Positions 9,631 through 17,887 of a DNA stretch of 38,556 nt are shown here, piece after piece. Origin of the DNA: Streptomyces sp. NRRL S-118 (GTDB lineage Bacteria > Actinomycetota > Actinomycetes > Streptomycetales > Streptomycetaceae); contig NZ_KL591002.1 in assembly GCF_000716335.1 (NCBI RefSeq), positions 6,406-44,961 of the forward strand. Reading direction: 5' to 3'. Numbering within the stretch: position 1 is the first letter of the stretch; each line of letters opens with the position of its first letter. Position numbers and translations under genes: made by a program. The notes under the pieces were generated by a model. The model made no database searches, was not told the origin of the DNA, and was given only the letters and a program-made list of their open reading frames with translations.

Positions 9631-10160
9631 CTACAGGAAGTCGGAGCTCGGCTGGAAACGGTGGCTGTCGGCAGGCAGGTCGTAGAGGATGTCGGACTCG
9701 ACGCCCCCGGTCACCAGGACCGCTTCCAGAAACGCGGAGCAGGACAAGGGGAAGCGTTCCCAATCGGGGCCGCGACCTTCATTGACCATGACGGTCCAGC
9801 TGTCCGGTCCCTGTCCGGGGCGGACGAGCCAGTACAGGGTCGCGCCGTCCTCGGTGAGGGCCCACGCGATGGCGTCGCTGCCTTCTTCGTCCAGCTCCGG
9901 GGGCTTGGAGCCGCTGCGCTCCAGCCCCTGTCGGCGCATGCCTTCGTTCTCGGTGAGCAGGTCGTAGTGCTCGTTGGCGCAACCCGGTTCGAGCAACCAG
10001 ATGGTGTCGTCGAACAGCCCACCCCGAAAATGCCGACCAGTTCCTTGTAATCGGCCGGGAGCGCCGTTCCGAGCGCCGTCTCGATCTCCTCCCAGTCCTT
10101 CTGCCGCAGCGCCGGGGGCGGAGGGAAGTGCTCGGTGAGACGCTCGACGTGCGGGTTCAC
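9631..10160 (-). pseudogene. Frameshifted SMI1/KNR4 (SUKH) immunity protein
   Basis: Two overlapping frames add up to one SUKH-family protein. The first starts at a GTG (10160) behind AAAGGCGG and reads MNPHVERLTEHFPPPP...DWEEIETALGTALPADYKELVGIFG. After a single-base loss near 10017 the sequence continues in another frame as FDDTIWLLEPGCANEHYDLLTENEG...DGATLYWLVRPGQGPDSWTVMV...LSCSAFLEAVL, ending at 9631. SUKH proteins are cytosolic immunity proteins that neutralise polymorphic toxins. The neighbouring upstream gene is a decayed toxin N-terminus, which fits. A sequencing error would restore the gene, but the neighbouring decay argues for a real pseudogene. Confidence 0.75.
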
Positions 10161-10204
10161 GGGATGCCGCCTTTCTGGGCCGGTGTTCGGTGTCATGGTT
10201 TCGG

Positions 10205-10497
10205 AACGTTCAAGACAGTGATCTTGTTGACGCCGCCCGTCGCGCTCTGCGACTCGATCCAGCGCTCCCGCCACAAGCCGGGCCGCCTCCGCGAGGTTCC
10301 TGTGCTTGCTCTGGACCTTCGACCCGTGCTTGTCGAGCGCCGCTGGTGATTCGCTCTGCCCGGTGGAGAGCAGCCGCCGTCGCCAGGTCGCCGTACGCGT
10401 CCTCGTCGACGTTCGGCCAGCCGACACCGACGATGTCCAGCATGGTGTCGACACCCTCGGGAACGGTGTAACCCACGGTGCGGAACCCCCGTTTCAC
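10205..10497 (-). pseudogene. Decayed N-terminal region of a polymorphic toxin
   Basis: The GTG at 10497 starts a frame reading TVPEGVDTMLDIVGVGWPNVDEDAYGDLATAA, a stretch I know as the N-terminal opening of large Streptomyces polymorphic toxins (WXG100-like, type VII-type export). After that the homologous sequence continues in a different frame: LLSTGQSESPAALDKHGSKVQSKHRNLAEAARLVAGALDRVAERD, the next segment of the same family, with part of the intervening helix missing. The expected transmembrane region, repeats and toxic C-terminal domain are absent; the sequence runs straight into the immunity gene. This is a truncated, frameshifted remnant. Confidence 0.7.
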
Positions 10498-10683
10498 GCA
10501 CCGTCACGCCGTGGGAATCGTTTCAGCATGCCATGTGACGTGCACAGAAATCGACTTGGCTCCCGGTGATGGCTTTCCACCAGCGAAGACCTGATGCACC
10601 CGCGCGAGCCGGCTCCCGCGCCCCTCCGCGCCGGTGGCAGACTCGCAGCGTCGAAGTCCGCGCAACGAGAGAGAGCCCTCGGT

Positions 10684-11481
10684 ATGGCCGTCATTCACCG
10701 GACCACCCTCACGCCGACCAAGCTGGAGCTGCTCGCCTCCTGGCTGCCGTCCAGGCCCTGGTACCGCGGTGGTGCCGAGCCGGTCAAGGCGGGTGGGTTC
10801 CGGCTGGACGATCCGCAGGGGGAGGTCGGGATCGAGTTCATGGTGGTCACCGACTCCTCCGGCGCCCGCCCGGCCGCCCACCTGGTGCCGCTCACCTACC
10901 GCGGTGCCCCGCTCGACGGGGCCGAGCACGCCCTGATCGGTACCGCGGAGCACGGGGTGCTGGGGCGGCGGTGGGTCTACGACGGGTGCCACGACCCGGT
11001 GCTGGCCGACCGGTTGCTCGCGCTGGTCGAGGGACGCGCCGAGGCGCAGCACCAGAGCGCCAGCGACACCCCGGACCCGGAGATCGTCCGCTCCCACACC
11101 GGTGACCGGTCCAGCCCCACCGGCCTGACCGTCACGGACGACGCGGAGGGCACCGACCTGGTCCTCGCGCAGGACACCGTCCTCCGCCTGCACCGGGTCC
11201 TGCGAGCCGCGCCGGACGGGCCGCTCGTCCCTCCCGGCGGTGCGACCGGCCACGTCACCGGCCCCTGGAGCATGCCGGACGGCAGCCGCGCCCGGGGGCT
11301 GTTCGCCGTCCTGCACGGCCGGCCCGGGGCTGAGCCCGGGGCCGGGACGGCAGGCGGGTCGTCAGTACCGGCGCAGCCGGCCCGCGACCAGGTGGCCGAT
11401 GAAGACGTAGACGACCGCGGCGAGACCGTAACCGGCCACGACGCGCAGCCACGCCACGTCGAAGGTGAACAGGTCGTGTGA
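10684..11481 (+). CDS. Maltokinase N-cap-like protein
   Basis: A 265-aa protein matching the small Streptomyces family annotated as maltokinase N-terminal cap-like or 1,4-alpha-glucan branching protein: MAVIHRTTLTPTKLELLASWLPSRPWYRG, GGFRLDDPQGEVGIEFMVV, PLTYRGAPLDGAEHALIGTAEHGVLGRRWVYDGCHDPV. Homologues end at roughly 200-210 residues, near SRARGLFAVLHG (about base 11315). Here the frame passes through a strong hairpin and continues for about 55 residues antisense to the 3' end of the next gene. That tail is unlike coding sequence, so a lost stop or a sequence error is likely. No kinase domain is present, so it is not a maltokinase itself. Confidence 0.78.
   Translation: MAVIHRTTLTPTKLELLASWLPSRPWYRGGAEPVKAGGFRLDDPQGEVGIEFMVVTDSSGARPAAHLVPLTYRGAPLDGAEHALIGTAEHGVLGRRWVYDGCHDPVLADRLLALVEGRAEAQHQSASDTPDPEIVRSHTGDRSSPTGLTVTDDAEGTDLVLAQDTVLRLHRVLRAAPDGPLVPPGGATGHVTGPWSMPDGSRARGLFAVLHGRPGAEPGAGTAGGSSVPAQPARDQVADEDVDDRGETVTGHDAQPRHVEGEQVV
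11319..11345. terminator. Hairpin between convergent genes
   Basis: Arms CCGGCCC and GGGCCGG (outer seven pairs) plus an inner three-pair stem separated by one bulged G enclose a GCTGAG loop. It lies where the plus-strand gene would be expected to end and 17 bases beyond the stop of the minus-strand membrane protein gene. Confidence 0.5.
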
Positions 11482-11655
11482 CCAGCCGGCCAGCCAGCGG
11501 GCCGCGTCCTGGACGAATTGCACCAGGTCGTTGGCCCGGTTGGCCTCCAGCAGGTACATCAGGATCCACAGGCCGATGATGGCGGCCAGGACGTCCGCGA
11601 CGACCGCGACCGCGGTCGCCGCCTGCGAGCTTCCGTATCGATGACGGGGAGACAT
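11362..11655 (-). CDS. Small two-helix membrane protein
   Basis: A 97-aa membrane protein from the ATG at 11655: a short basic start (MSPRHRYGSSQ), a first transmembrane segment (ATAVAVVADVLAAIIGLWILMYLL), an amphipathic middle (QFVQDAARWLAGWSHDLFTFD) and a second membrane segment (VVAGYGLAAVVYVFIGHLVAG) with an RRY end. This is a common uncharacterised Streptomyces protein. An in-frame GTG at 11751 sits three bases after the stop of the LLM gene (TAG GGA GTG) and would add 32 basic residues; coupling makes it possible, but those residues look non-conserved. It forms an operon with the LLM oxidoreductase gene upstream. Confidence 0.78.
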   Translation of the reverse strand: MSPRHRYGSSQAATAVAVVADVLAAIIGLWILMYLLEANRANDLVQFVQDAARWLAGWSHDLFTFDVAWLRVVAGYGLAAVVYVFIGHLVAGRLRRY

Positions 11656-11754
11656 GCGGTACGGGTTGCCCCGCGTTCCCCTGCCAAACGCCGGGCCGTG
11701 TCCGCCGCGTCCCGTCCGCCGTGCGGGCGGACGCCGCCGCTTTGCCGTCACTCC

Positions 11755-12759
11755 CTAGGAGTTGAGCTCCGCCAGCACCCGCAGCGTCGCCGGGTCCGGG
11801 GCCGTCACCAGCAGGTCGGTGACGGGTCCGGCGCGCCAGAGGGCCAGTCGTTCGGCGATGCGCCCGCGCGGCCCGACCAGCGAGATCTCGTCGGCGAAGG
11901 AGTCCGGGACGGCGAGCACCGCCTCCTCGCGGCGGCCCTGCGCGAACAGCTCCTGGATGCGGCGGGCCTCGGTCCCGTACCCCATCCTGGCCATCAGCGC
12001 GGCGTGGAAGTTGCGGGCGGCGTGGCCCATGCCGCCGATGTAGAAGCCGAGCATCGCCTTGACCGGCAGCAGCCCGGCGGTGACGTCGTCGCACACCTGC
12101 GCGCGGACCAGCGGCGCGACGGTGAACCCCGCCGGGAGGTCCTCGACGTCGTACACGTCCGTCCGCAGCGGCGACCAGTACAGCGGCAGCCAGCCGTCGG
12201 CGATGCGCAGCGTCTGGGCGATGTTCTTCGGCCCCTCGGCGCCCAGCAGGACCGGCAGGCCGGGTCGGAGGGGGTGGGTGATCGGCTTGAGCGGCTTGCC
12301 GAGGCCGGTGGCGTCCGCGCCGGTGTACGGGTGGCGGTGGTAGCGCCCCTCCAGCCGCACCGGCCCCTCGCGGCGCAGGACTTGGCGGACGACCTCGACG
12401 TACTCGCGGGTCGCGGTCAGCGGGCTCGCCGGGAACGGGCGGCCGTACCAGCCCTCGACGACCTGCGGCCCGGACAGGCCGAGGCCCAGCATCATCCGGC
12501 CGCCGGAGAGGTGGTCGAGGGTGAGCGCGTGCATCGCGGTGGCGGTCGGCGTGCGCGCGGCCATCTGCGCCACCGCCGTGCCCAGCCGGATCCGCGACGT
12601 GTGCGCGGCGATCCAGGCGAGCGGGGTGAAGGCGTCCGACCCCCACGCCTCCGCCGTCCACACGGAGTCGTAGCCGAGCCGCTCGGCCTCTCGCGCCAGG
12701 TCCACGTGACCGGGGTCCGGCCCGCGCCCCCAGTAGCCGAGTGCCAGTCCGAGCCGCAT
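11755..12759 (-). CDS. F420-dependent LLM-class oxidoreductase
   Basis: A 334-aa member of the luciferase-like monooxygenase family, TIM-barrel type, of the branch that uses coenzyme F420. The N-terminal strand RLGLALGYWGRGP, the AEAWGSDAFTPLAWIAAHTSRIRLGTAVAQMAARTP stretch, the glycine loop GGRMMLGLGLSGPQVVEGWYGRPF and LPVLLGAEGPKNIAQTLRIADGWLP are all typical. It transfers hydride between F420 and an unknown substrate. The start ATG lies behind AGGAGGT. An inverted repeat overlaps the ribosome-binding region, suggesting repression by an unidentified regulator. Confidence 0.9.
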   Translation of the reverse strand: MRLGLALGYWGRGPDPGHVDLAREAERLGYDSVWTAEAWGSDAFTPLAWIAAHTSRIRLGTAVAQMAARTPTATAMHALTLDHLSGGRMMLGLGLSGPQVVEGWYGRPFPASPLTATREYVEVVRQVLRREGPVRLEGRYHRHPYTGADATGLGKPLKPITHPLRPGLPVLLGAEGPKNIAQTLRIADGWLPLYWSPLRTDVYDVEDLPAGFTVAPLVRAQVCDDVTAGLLPVKAMLGFYIGGMGHAARNFHAALMARMGYGTEARRIQELFAQGRREEAVLAVPDSFADEISLVGPRGRIAERLALWRAGPVTDLLVTAPDPATLRVLAELNS

Positions 12760-12771
12760 GACACCGACCTC

Positions 12772-12786
12772 CTGACGATACGTCAG
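12772..12786. promoter_or_regulatory. Inverted repeat before the LLM gene
   Basis: CTGACG-ATA-CGTCAG is a perfect inverted repeat whose left edge overlaps the AGGAGG ribosome-binding site of the LLM gene. The size and short spacer fit a TetR- or MarR-type operator. No regulator gene is adjacent. Confidence 0.45.
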
Positions 12787-12808
12787 TTATTGCGGTGACT
12801 GTACGACA

Positions 12809-12840
12809 ACGGCCCCCCACCCGGAAGGGCGAGGGGCCGT
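12809..12840. terminator. Hairpin after the DUF5336 gene
   Basis: Arms ACGGCCCC (12809-12816) and GGGGCCGT (12833-12840), perfect over eight bases, flank a 16-base loop. It begins 13 bases beyond the stop of the minus-strand DUF5336 gene and separates it from the LLM operon. Confidence 0.65.
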
Positions 12841-12852
12841 GCGAGGAGAGTC

Positions 12853-13734
12853 TCAGCCGCGCTGGATGCCCGTCGTGTCCTGGAGCACGCCACGGCGGCC
12901 GTCCTGCGTCTGGGCCACCAGGCCCTGACCGCGCTGCTCCACCGCCAGGTACCAGGTACCGGGCGCCAGTTCGGCGATCGGCGTCGGCGAGCCGTCCTCC
13001 GCGTACAGCGGACGGGCGACCGGGACCGCGAACCAGAACGGCGAGAAGTCCGACGGGGCGCCGCCCTGCTGTCCCTGCGGCTGCGCCTGCGCCTGCGCCG
13101 GAGCCTGACCCTGCGCCGGCTGCTGCTGCGCGGGCTGACCCTGCGCCGGCTGCGGCTGGCCCGGCTGACCGCCCTGGGCGCCCGGGTAGCCGTAACCGCC
13201 CTGCGGCTGGCCCCCGAACGACGGCTGCGGGCCGCCGGGGTAGCCGTAACCCGCCGGCGGCTGCGCGCCGTACGGCTGCGGCTGCTGCGGACGCGGGGCG
13301 CCCATCAGCGGGGCCTTGAGGGCCGGGACGAGCGGAGCGGCGACGGCCGCCGCGGCGAGCACGAGGGTGGCGAGCAGGCCGAGGATCAGGCCCGCGCCCG
13401 CGTCCGGCTCCCAGTCGATGATGGTCCAGAAGGCCGTCCACAGGGCGAAGATGCAGAAGGCGACACCGAACTGGCCGAGGTCGATACCGGCGACCTTGCG
13501 GCCCGGCATCGCGCGGCCGACGACGATCAGGGCCGCGCCGATGACACCGGCGAGGAACATGCTCATCAGGAGGCCCAGGGAGTCCCAGGCGTTCGGGGCG
13601 TCGTAGTCCGGGCACACACTGCTGCCGGCCGGGCAGTCGATGCCGGGCGTCAGACCGAGGAACGAGGCGATGAACAGCACCACCGCTGCTCCGATCACCA
13701 CGCCATCGCCTCGAGTGAGGGAGCGGATGTTCAC
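12853..13734 (-). CDS. DUF5336 membrane protein with Q/P/G-rich linker
   Basis: A 293-aa protein. Four hydrophobic segments fill residues about 10-145 (GVVIGAAVVLFIASFLGL, LLMSMFLAGVIGAALIVV, FGVAFCIFALWTAFWTII, LILGLLATLVLAAAAVAA). A Cys pair sits in the first extracytoplasmic loop (CPAGSSVC). Residues about 147-230 are a Pro/Gln/Gly/Tyr-rich linker with repeated YGYPG and QGQPAQ words. The last 60 residues form a small beta domain (TPIAELAPGTWYLAVEQRGQGLVAQTQDGRRG) that looks like a ligand- or cell-wall-facing module. The GTG start follows GAAGGA. Function is unknown; DUF5336 proteins are common in actinobacteria. Confidence 0.85.
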   Translation of the reverse strand: MNIRSLTRGDGVVIGAAVVLFIASFLGLTPGIDCPAGSSVCPDYDAPNAWDSLGLLMSMFLAGVIGAALIVVGRAMPGRKVAGIDLGQFGVAFCIFALWTAFWTIIDWEPDAGAGLILGLLATLVLAAAAVAAPLVPALKAPLMGAPRPQQPQPYGAQPPAGYGYPGGPQPSFGGQPQGGYGYPGAQGGQPGQPQPAQGQPAQQQPAQGQAPAQAQAQPQGQQGGAPSDFSPFWFAVPVARPLYAEDGSPTPIAELAPGTWYLAVEQRGQGLVAQTQDGRRGVLQDTTGIQRG

Positions 13735-13831
13735 GTGAAAAGTCCTTCGTCGGTTGTCTCGTCGGGTGCGGGGGTGGCGCGAAGCACGGGGGCGGCCCCA
13801 TCGTACGGGCCGAATCTATCGTCCGTCTCGG

Positions 13832-14716
13832 CTAGCCCCGCAGGTAGGTACTGATCCCGTCCGCGATTCCACTGGCCGCTTTCTGCCGCCACGCGGCATC
13901 CGTCAGCAATGCGGCGTCCTTCGGGTCACGCATATTGCCGCATTCGACGAACACTTTGGGCACGGTCGACAGATTCAGTCCACCGAGATCCTTGCGTACG
14001 TCCAGACCGGTGCCGCCACCGACGTAGTTGGAGGGCGCGCTTCCGGTGGCCGCGGCGAACCGCGCCGCGATGTGCTCGCCGAGCGCGCGGGACGGTCCGA
14101 CGATCGCCGCCGTGTCCGCCCCACCGCCCTTGACCAGGGCGGGAAGGATCACATGAAACCCGCGGTTGCCGCTCGCCGAGCCGTCCGCGTGGACCGAGAC
14201 GACGGCGTCGGCCTTCGCCGCGTTGCCGATCCGGGCGCGCTCGTCGATGCAGGGGCCGTAGGGCCGGTCGGCGTCATGGGTGAACGTCACCGTCGCGCCC
14301 TGCTTTTGCAGCAGGGTGCGAAGACGGTGTGAAACATCCAGGGTGAATGCGGCTTCGGTGTAACCGGCGTCGGTGGAGGTGCCGGTGGTGTCGCATTCCT
14401 TGCGATTCGTGCCGATATCCACTTGCGCGGCGATTTCCCGGGTGTGCGTAAAATTTCCCGGATTGTGCCCCGGGTCGATCACCACGACCTTTCCGGCGAG
14501 GGGCGCCGCGGTGGGCACCGCCCCGGCCGTGGAAGCCGCCGTCGAGGGTGCGGAGGCCGTCGCCGCTCCCCGCCGCGGCGCCTTCGCGTCGGGTCCGCCC
14601 GTGCCGCCCGTCGTCTCCCAGACGAGCCACCCGGCCGCCGCGGCGATCAGAGCGGCGGCGGTCGCGAGGGCCGCGGTCCGGCGGCGTGCGGGGGAGGGGC
14701 TGTCGTCGTCGTGCAC
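13832..14716 (-). CDS. Secreted N-acetylmuramoyl-L-alanine amidase (Amidase_3)
   Basis: A 294-aa zinc amidase that cleaves the bond between muramic acid and the stem peptide of peptidoglycan. An N-terminal membrane anchor or signal (RTAALATAAALIAAAAGWLVW) precedes an Ala/Thr/Ser/Pro linker; the catalytic domain begins near residue 75. Its zinc ligands are visible: His in VVIDPGHNPGN, Glu in YTEAAFTLDVSH, and His in AVVSVHADGS; the catalytic Glu lies in KVFVECGNMRD. All are present, so it should be active. The start is GTG at 14716. It is likely used in wall turnover or remodelling. Confidence 0.92.
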   Translation of the reverse strand: MHDDDSPSPARRRTAALATAAALIAAAAGWLVWETTGGTGGPDAKAPRRGAATASAPSTAASTAGAVPTAAPLAGKVVVIDPGHNPGNFTHTREIAAQVDIGTNRKECDTTGTSTDAGYTEAAFTLDVSHRLRTLLQKQGATVTFTHDADRPYGPCIDERARIGNAAKADAVVSVHADGSASGNRGFHVILPALVKGGGADTAAIVGPSRALGEHIAARFAAATGSAPSNYVGGGTGLDVRKDLGGLNLSTVPKVFVECGNMRDPKDAALLTDAAWRQKAASGIADGISTYLRG

Positions 14717-14954
14717 CCGGCGATGCTACGCGCCGGCGCCCCGCGGGCGTGGGACCGCGCCCCGCGGCACCGTGCGACGCCCCCGTGGAGCCGACACGGC
14801 ACGGGGCGACGCTCGCGCGGGTACGGCACCGTAGGCACGCCGCGCAGGGCGACGCGGCACCGCGACACCCCCGCGCAGTTCGACGTGGCCCGCGCAGGGC
14901 CGTGCGACATGGCACCGAACCCCGCAGAGGAGCCCGGCCCCGTCGCCCCGGAGC

Positions 14955-15473
14955 TCAGCGGGCCGCCAACTGGATGCTGTACACGTCCCCGACCCGCAGC
15001 GCGTCCGGCGTGCTGTACTCGCCGTAGGTGCCGATGACCGACACCTCCACCCCGGAGCCGGGCTGCCGGAACCGGCGGTAGTACGGGGCGTTCGCCGGGA
15101 CCTCCGGCACCTCCACCAGCGGCACGCCGCGCCGCTCCAGCAGGCGCCGCAGCTTGTCGAACCGCAGCCTCGGCGTGAACCGCCCGTACCGGGCGCGTAC
15201 CACCTCGTTGACGACCCTGCTGCCGCCGTGGGCGAGCCGGTGCACCTGCAGCGTGACGTGGTGCCCCGACCACGGTTCACCGCCCGCGGCCCGGTCCCAG
15301 AAGAACTCGGCCAGGCCGTAATCGCGCCCCAGACTGCACGCGCCGTAGCGGTTCTCCGCGAAGCCCGTCCCCAGCACCTCCGTGACGCGCTCGGGCGAGT
15401 CGGACGGGCGTACGCCCAGCACGGTGCCGTTCGTGACGACGTCCACGTAGAACGCCAGCGAGTACGGCGTCAC
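14955..15473 (-). CDS. Conserved hypothetical protein, 172 aa, coupled to methyltransferase
   Basis: A soluble 172-aa protein starting at a GTG four bases after the methyltransferase stop, so the two are coupled. It reads MTPYSLAFYVDVVTNGTVLGVRPSDSPERVTEVLG...ENRYGACSLGRDYGLAEFFWDR, followed by GHHVTLQVHRL and a C-terminal beta part. The overall look (LGVRPSDSPERVTEVLG, SLGRDYGLAEFFW) recalls small immunity-type or structural proteins in Streptomyces, but I do not recognise a defined family. No catalytic motif, signal or membrane segment is visible. Confidence 0.72.
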   Translation of the reverse strand: MTPYSLAFYVDVVTNGTVLGVRPSDSPERVTEVLGTGFAENRYGACSLGRDYGLAEFFWDRAAGGEPWSGHHVTLQVHRLAHGGSRVVNEVVRARYGRFTPRLRFDKLRRLLERRGVPLVEVPEVPANAPYYRRFRQPGSGVEVSVIGTYGEYSTPDALRVGDVYSIQLAAR

Positions 15474-15477
15474 GCGG

Positions 15478-16227
<750 letters not shown>

Positions 16228-16530
16228 TCACTTCGGGCATATCCAGTTGCAAAGGCCGTCGTCATTGTCCGGCCACTCGCAGCAGATCCTGGTGAGCTCG
16301 GAAGGATCATCGACCGTGTCGCGATCGACGAACTCCGTCACGATGCGACCGTCTTCAACACTCGTGACGCCTATTTTCTTTTTGAAGTCGATCCGCAGTA
16401 TTTCGAGTTCCAACCTTCTGCATTTCACCGCATACCGACCAGCTGCCTCGGGGTACTTGGCGAACAGTCTGCCGACCTCTTCGAAGAATTCGGGGTCGCG
16501 CTCCGGCCCACAGGCAGGCTTGACATCCAT
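16228..16530 (-). CDS. Small hypothetical protein with Cys-rich C-terminus
   Basis: A 100-aa protein from the ATG at 16530, behind a GGGGAG site. Its base composition is visibly lower in GC than its neighbours and it uses AAG, GAT and TTC codons freely, a sign of recent acquisition. The N-terminal two thirds are charged and helical (DPEFFEEVGRLFAKYPEAAGRYAVKCRRLELEILRIDFKKK); the last 20 residues are compact and rich in Cys and Trp: RICCEWPDNDDGLCNWICPK. The leader-like helix followed by a Cys-rich tail resembles a precursor peptide, but the nearby methyltransferase is the only possible modifying enzyme. A small metal-binding or signalling protein is the alternative. No family is recognised. 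Confidence 0.7.
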   Translation of the reverse strand: MDVKPACGPERDPEFFEEVGRLFAKYPEAAGRYAVKCRRLELEILRIDFKKKIGVTSVEDGRIVTEFVDRDTVDDPSELTRICCEWPDNDDGLCNWICPK

Positions 16531-16622
16531 GGCTGCACTCCCCGGTGTCGAGTGGTTGCATCCCCGAATCCATCGTCCCTCAGCCTCGAGTCCGGTGCTA
16601 CCGAGCTCAGTACGTCCCCCGT

Positions 16623-17102
16623 TCAACCTCTCGAAGAAGCACGCTTGATCGGCCGGATCCGCGGTCCGGCCGAAGGCGCGGCCGCCCGCGGCTTCGCGTC
16701 GCACTCGAACCACACCGTCTTGCCGTCCGCCAGCGGCACCGTTCCCCAGCGGTCGGTCACCGCCTCGACGAGGAGCAGCCCCCGCCCGCCCTCCGCGAGT
16801 TCGTCACCCCGCCGCCCCGCGACGGGCGGGTGCGCGGACCCGTCCGTCACCTCCACCCGCAGCCCCTCCGGGCGGCGCAGGACGAGCACGGTGCACCGCC
16901 TCCCCGGCACGTGCCGCACGACATTGGCGACGAGCTCCGTCATCGCCAGCTCGGCGGCGTCGCTCAGCTCCGCCAGGTCCCACCGCGTGAGGAACATGCG
17001 CAGGATGCGCCTGATGTGCCGTGCCGAGTGCTCGCCGACGGTGAAGCCCATGCGGTAGCTGCCGTTCGTGTTCGCCGGTGAGGGTTCAATCCCGTGATCC
17101 AT
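16623..17102 (-). CDS. RsbW/SpoIIAB-like ATP-binding protein
   Basis: A 159-aa single-domain HATPase of the anti-sigma-factor type. N box is ELAMTELVANVVRH, followed by a short G1-like stretch (VEVTDGSAHPP) and the G2 loop GRGLLLVEAVTDRWG. The lid is short, as in these Streptomyces stand-alone kinases. It is divergent from the XRE-DUF5753 regulator and DUF397 gene, the standard layout of WhiJ/AbaA-type clusters, where it is thought to act on a partner protein. The start ATG is at 17102. Partner and phosphorylation target are unknown. Confidence 0.87.
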   Translation of the reverse strand: MDHGIEPSPANTNGSYRMGFTVGEHSARHIRRILRMFLTRWDLAELSDAAELAMTELVANVVRHVPGRRCTVLVLRRPEGLRVEVTDGSAHPPVAGRRGDELAEGGRGLLLVEAVTDRWGTVPLADGKTVWFECDAKPRAAAPSAGPRIRPIKRASSRG

Positions 17103-17186
17103 GTCACCAGAGTGCGGTGACGTGCTTACGCTCGGCTACGAACCGAAACGAACGCCGCACGGCGTGAACTTGGGGTTGGCCGCCGC

Positions 17187-17887
17187 ATGGTCAACATCCG
17201 CGACCTCGATCCCAGCGCCTCACCGCTGGACTACTACGGCTCGGAACTGCGCCGCCTGCGGGAGGCCGCCGGGCTCAAGCAGGCCCAGCTCGGCGACATC
17301 ATCTTCTGCACGGCCTCGCTGATCGGCCAGATCGAGACCGCCCGGAAGGTCCCCACGCGGGACTTCTCGGAACGCGTCGACGCGGCACTGGGGACCGGGG
17401 GAACCTTCTCCCGGCTGGTGGGGCTGGTGCTGCGGAGCCAACTGCCGCACTGGTTCCAGCCGTACGCGGAGATGGAGGCGAAGGCGGCGTACATCTCGAC
17501 GTGTGGGTGGTGCTGGGCGAGGCAGTGTTGCACCAGGAGATCGGCGGCCGGGGCGTTATGCGGGCCCAACTCGCCCACTTGTTGAACCTCCAGGGGCGGG
17601 AGTGGGTGCAGGCACAAGTCCTGCCCTTCACGGCCGGTGCGCACACGGGGCTGATGGGCTCGTTCAATCTTTTGAGGTTCGAGGACGACCCGGATCTCCT
17701 CTATACCGAGGACTTCGTACAGGGCCATATGACGGCCAATCCACAGGCTCTCAGGGAGGGTTCCCTCCGTTACGATCACCTGCAGGCCGCTGCCCTCTCG
17801 GTCGAGGATTCGGCGGCACTGATCGCCCGCGTAATGGAGGAGCGCTATGGAGACCAACCAGAACCTGACGGGCGCGCAGTGGCGTAA
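17187..17887 (+). pseudogene. Broken WhiJ-type XRE-DUF5753 regulator
   Basis: The N-terminal HTH (residues about 18-72: YYGSELRRLREAAGLKQAQLGDIIFCTASLIGQIETARKVPT) and start of DUF5753 (HWFQPYAEMEAKAAYIST) are in one frame from the ATG at 17187. From about 17500 the C-terminal part continues in another: VWVVLGEAVLHQEIGGRGVMRAQLAHLLNLQ...VQAQVLPFTAGAHTGLMGSFNLLRFEDDPDLLYTEDFVQG. The roughly 55-65 residues that normally join AYIST to LWVVLDEAVLHQ are gone. An internal deletion of length not divisible by three thus disrupts the gene; the joint is at about 17498-17502. The C-terminal frame could be made from the GTG at 17501, but it would lack the DNA-binding part. Confidence 0.82.

Noticed and set aside
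9314..9763. Possible transposase-like remnant (many His/Arg/Cys)
   Set aside because: No DDE residues or terminal inverted repeats could be found, and similar Arg-rich strings occur in shadows elsewhere.
11255..13801. 848-codon open frame on the minus strand
   Set aside because: It is an out-of-phase shadow over the LLM, DUF5336 and membrane protein genes, with low-complexity Arg/Pro/Gly composition and no domain.
14717..14954. CCGCGCAGGGCGAC-like near-repeats upstream of the amidase
   Set aside because: Three loose copies in GC-rich DNA with no clear spacing or dyad.
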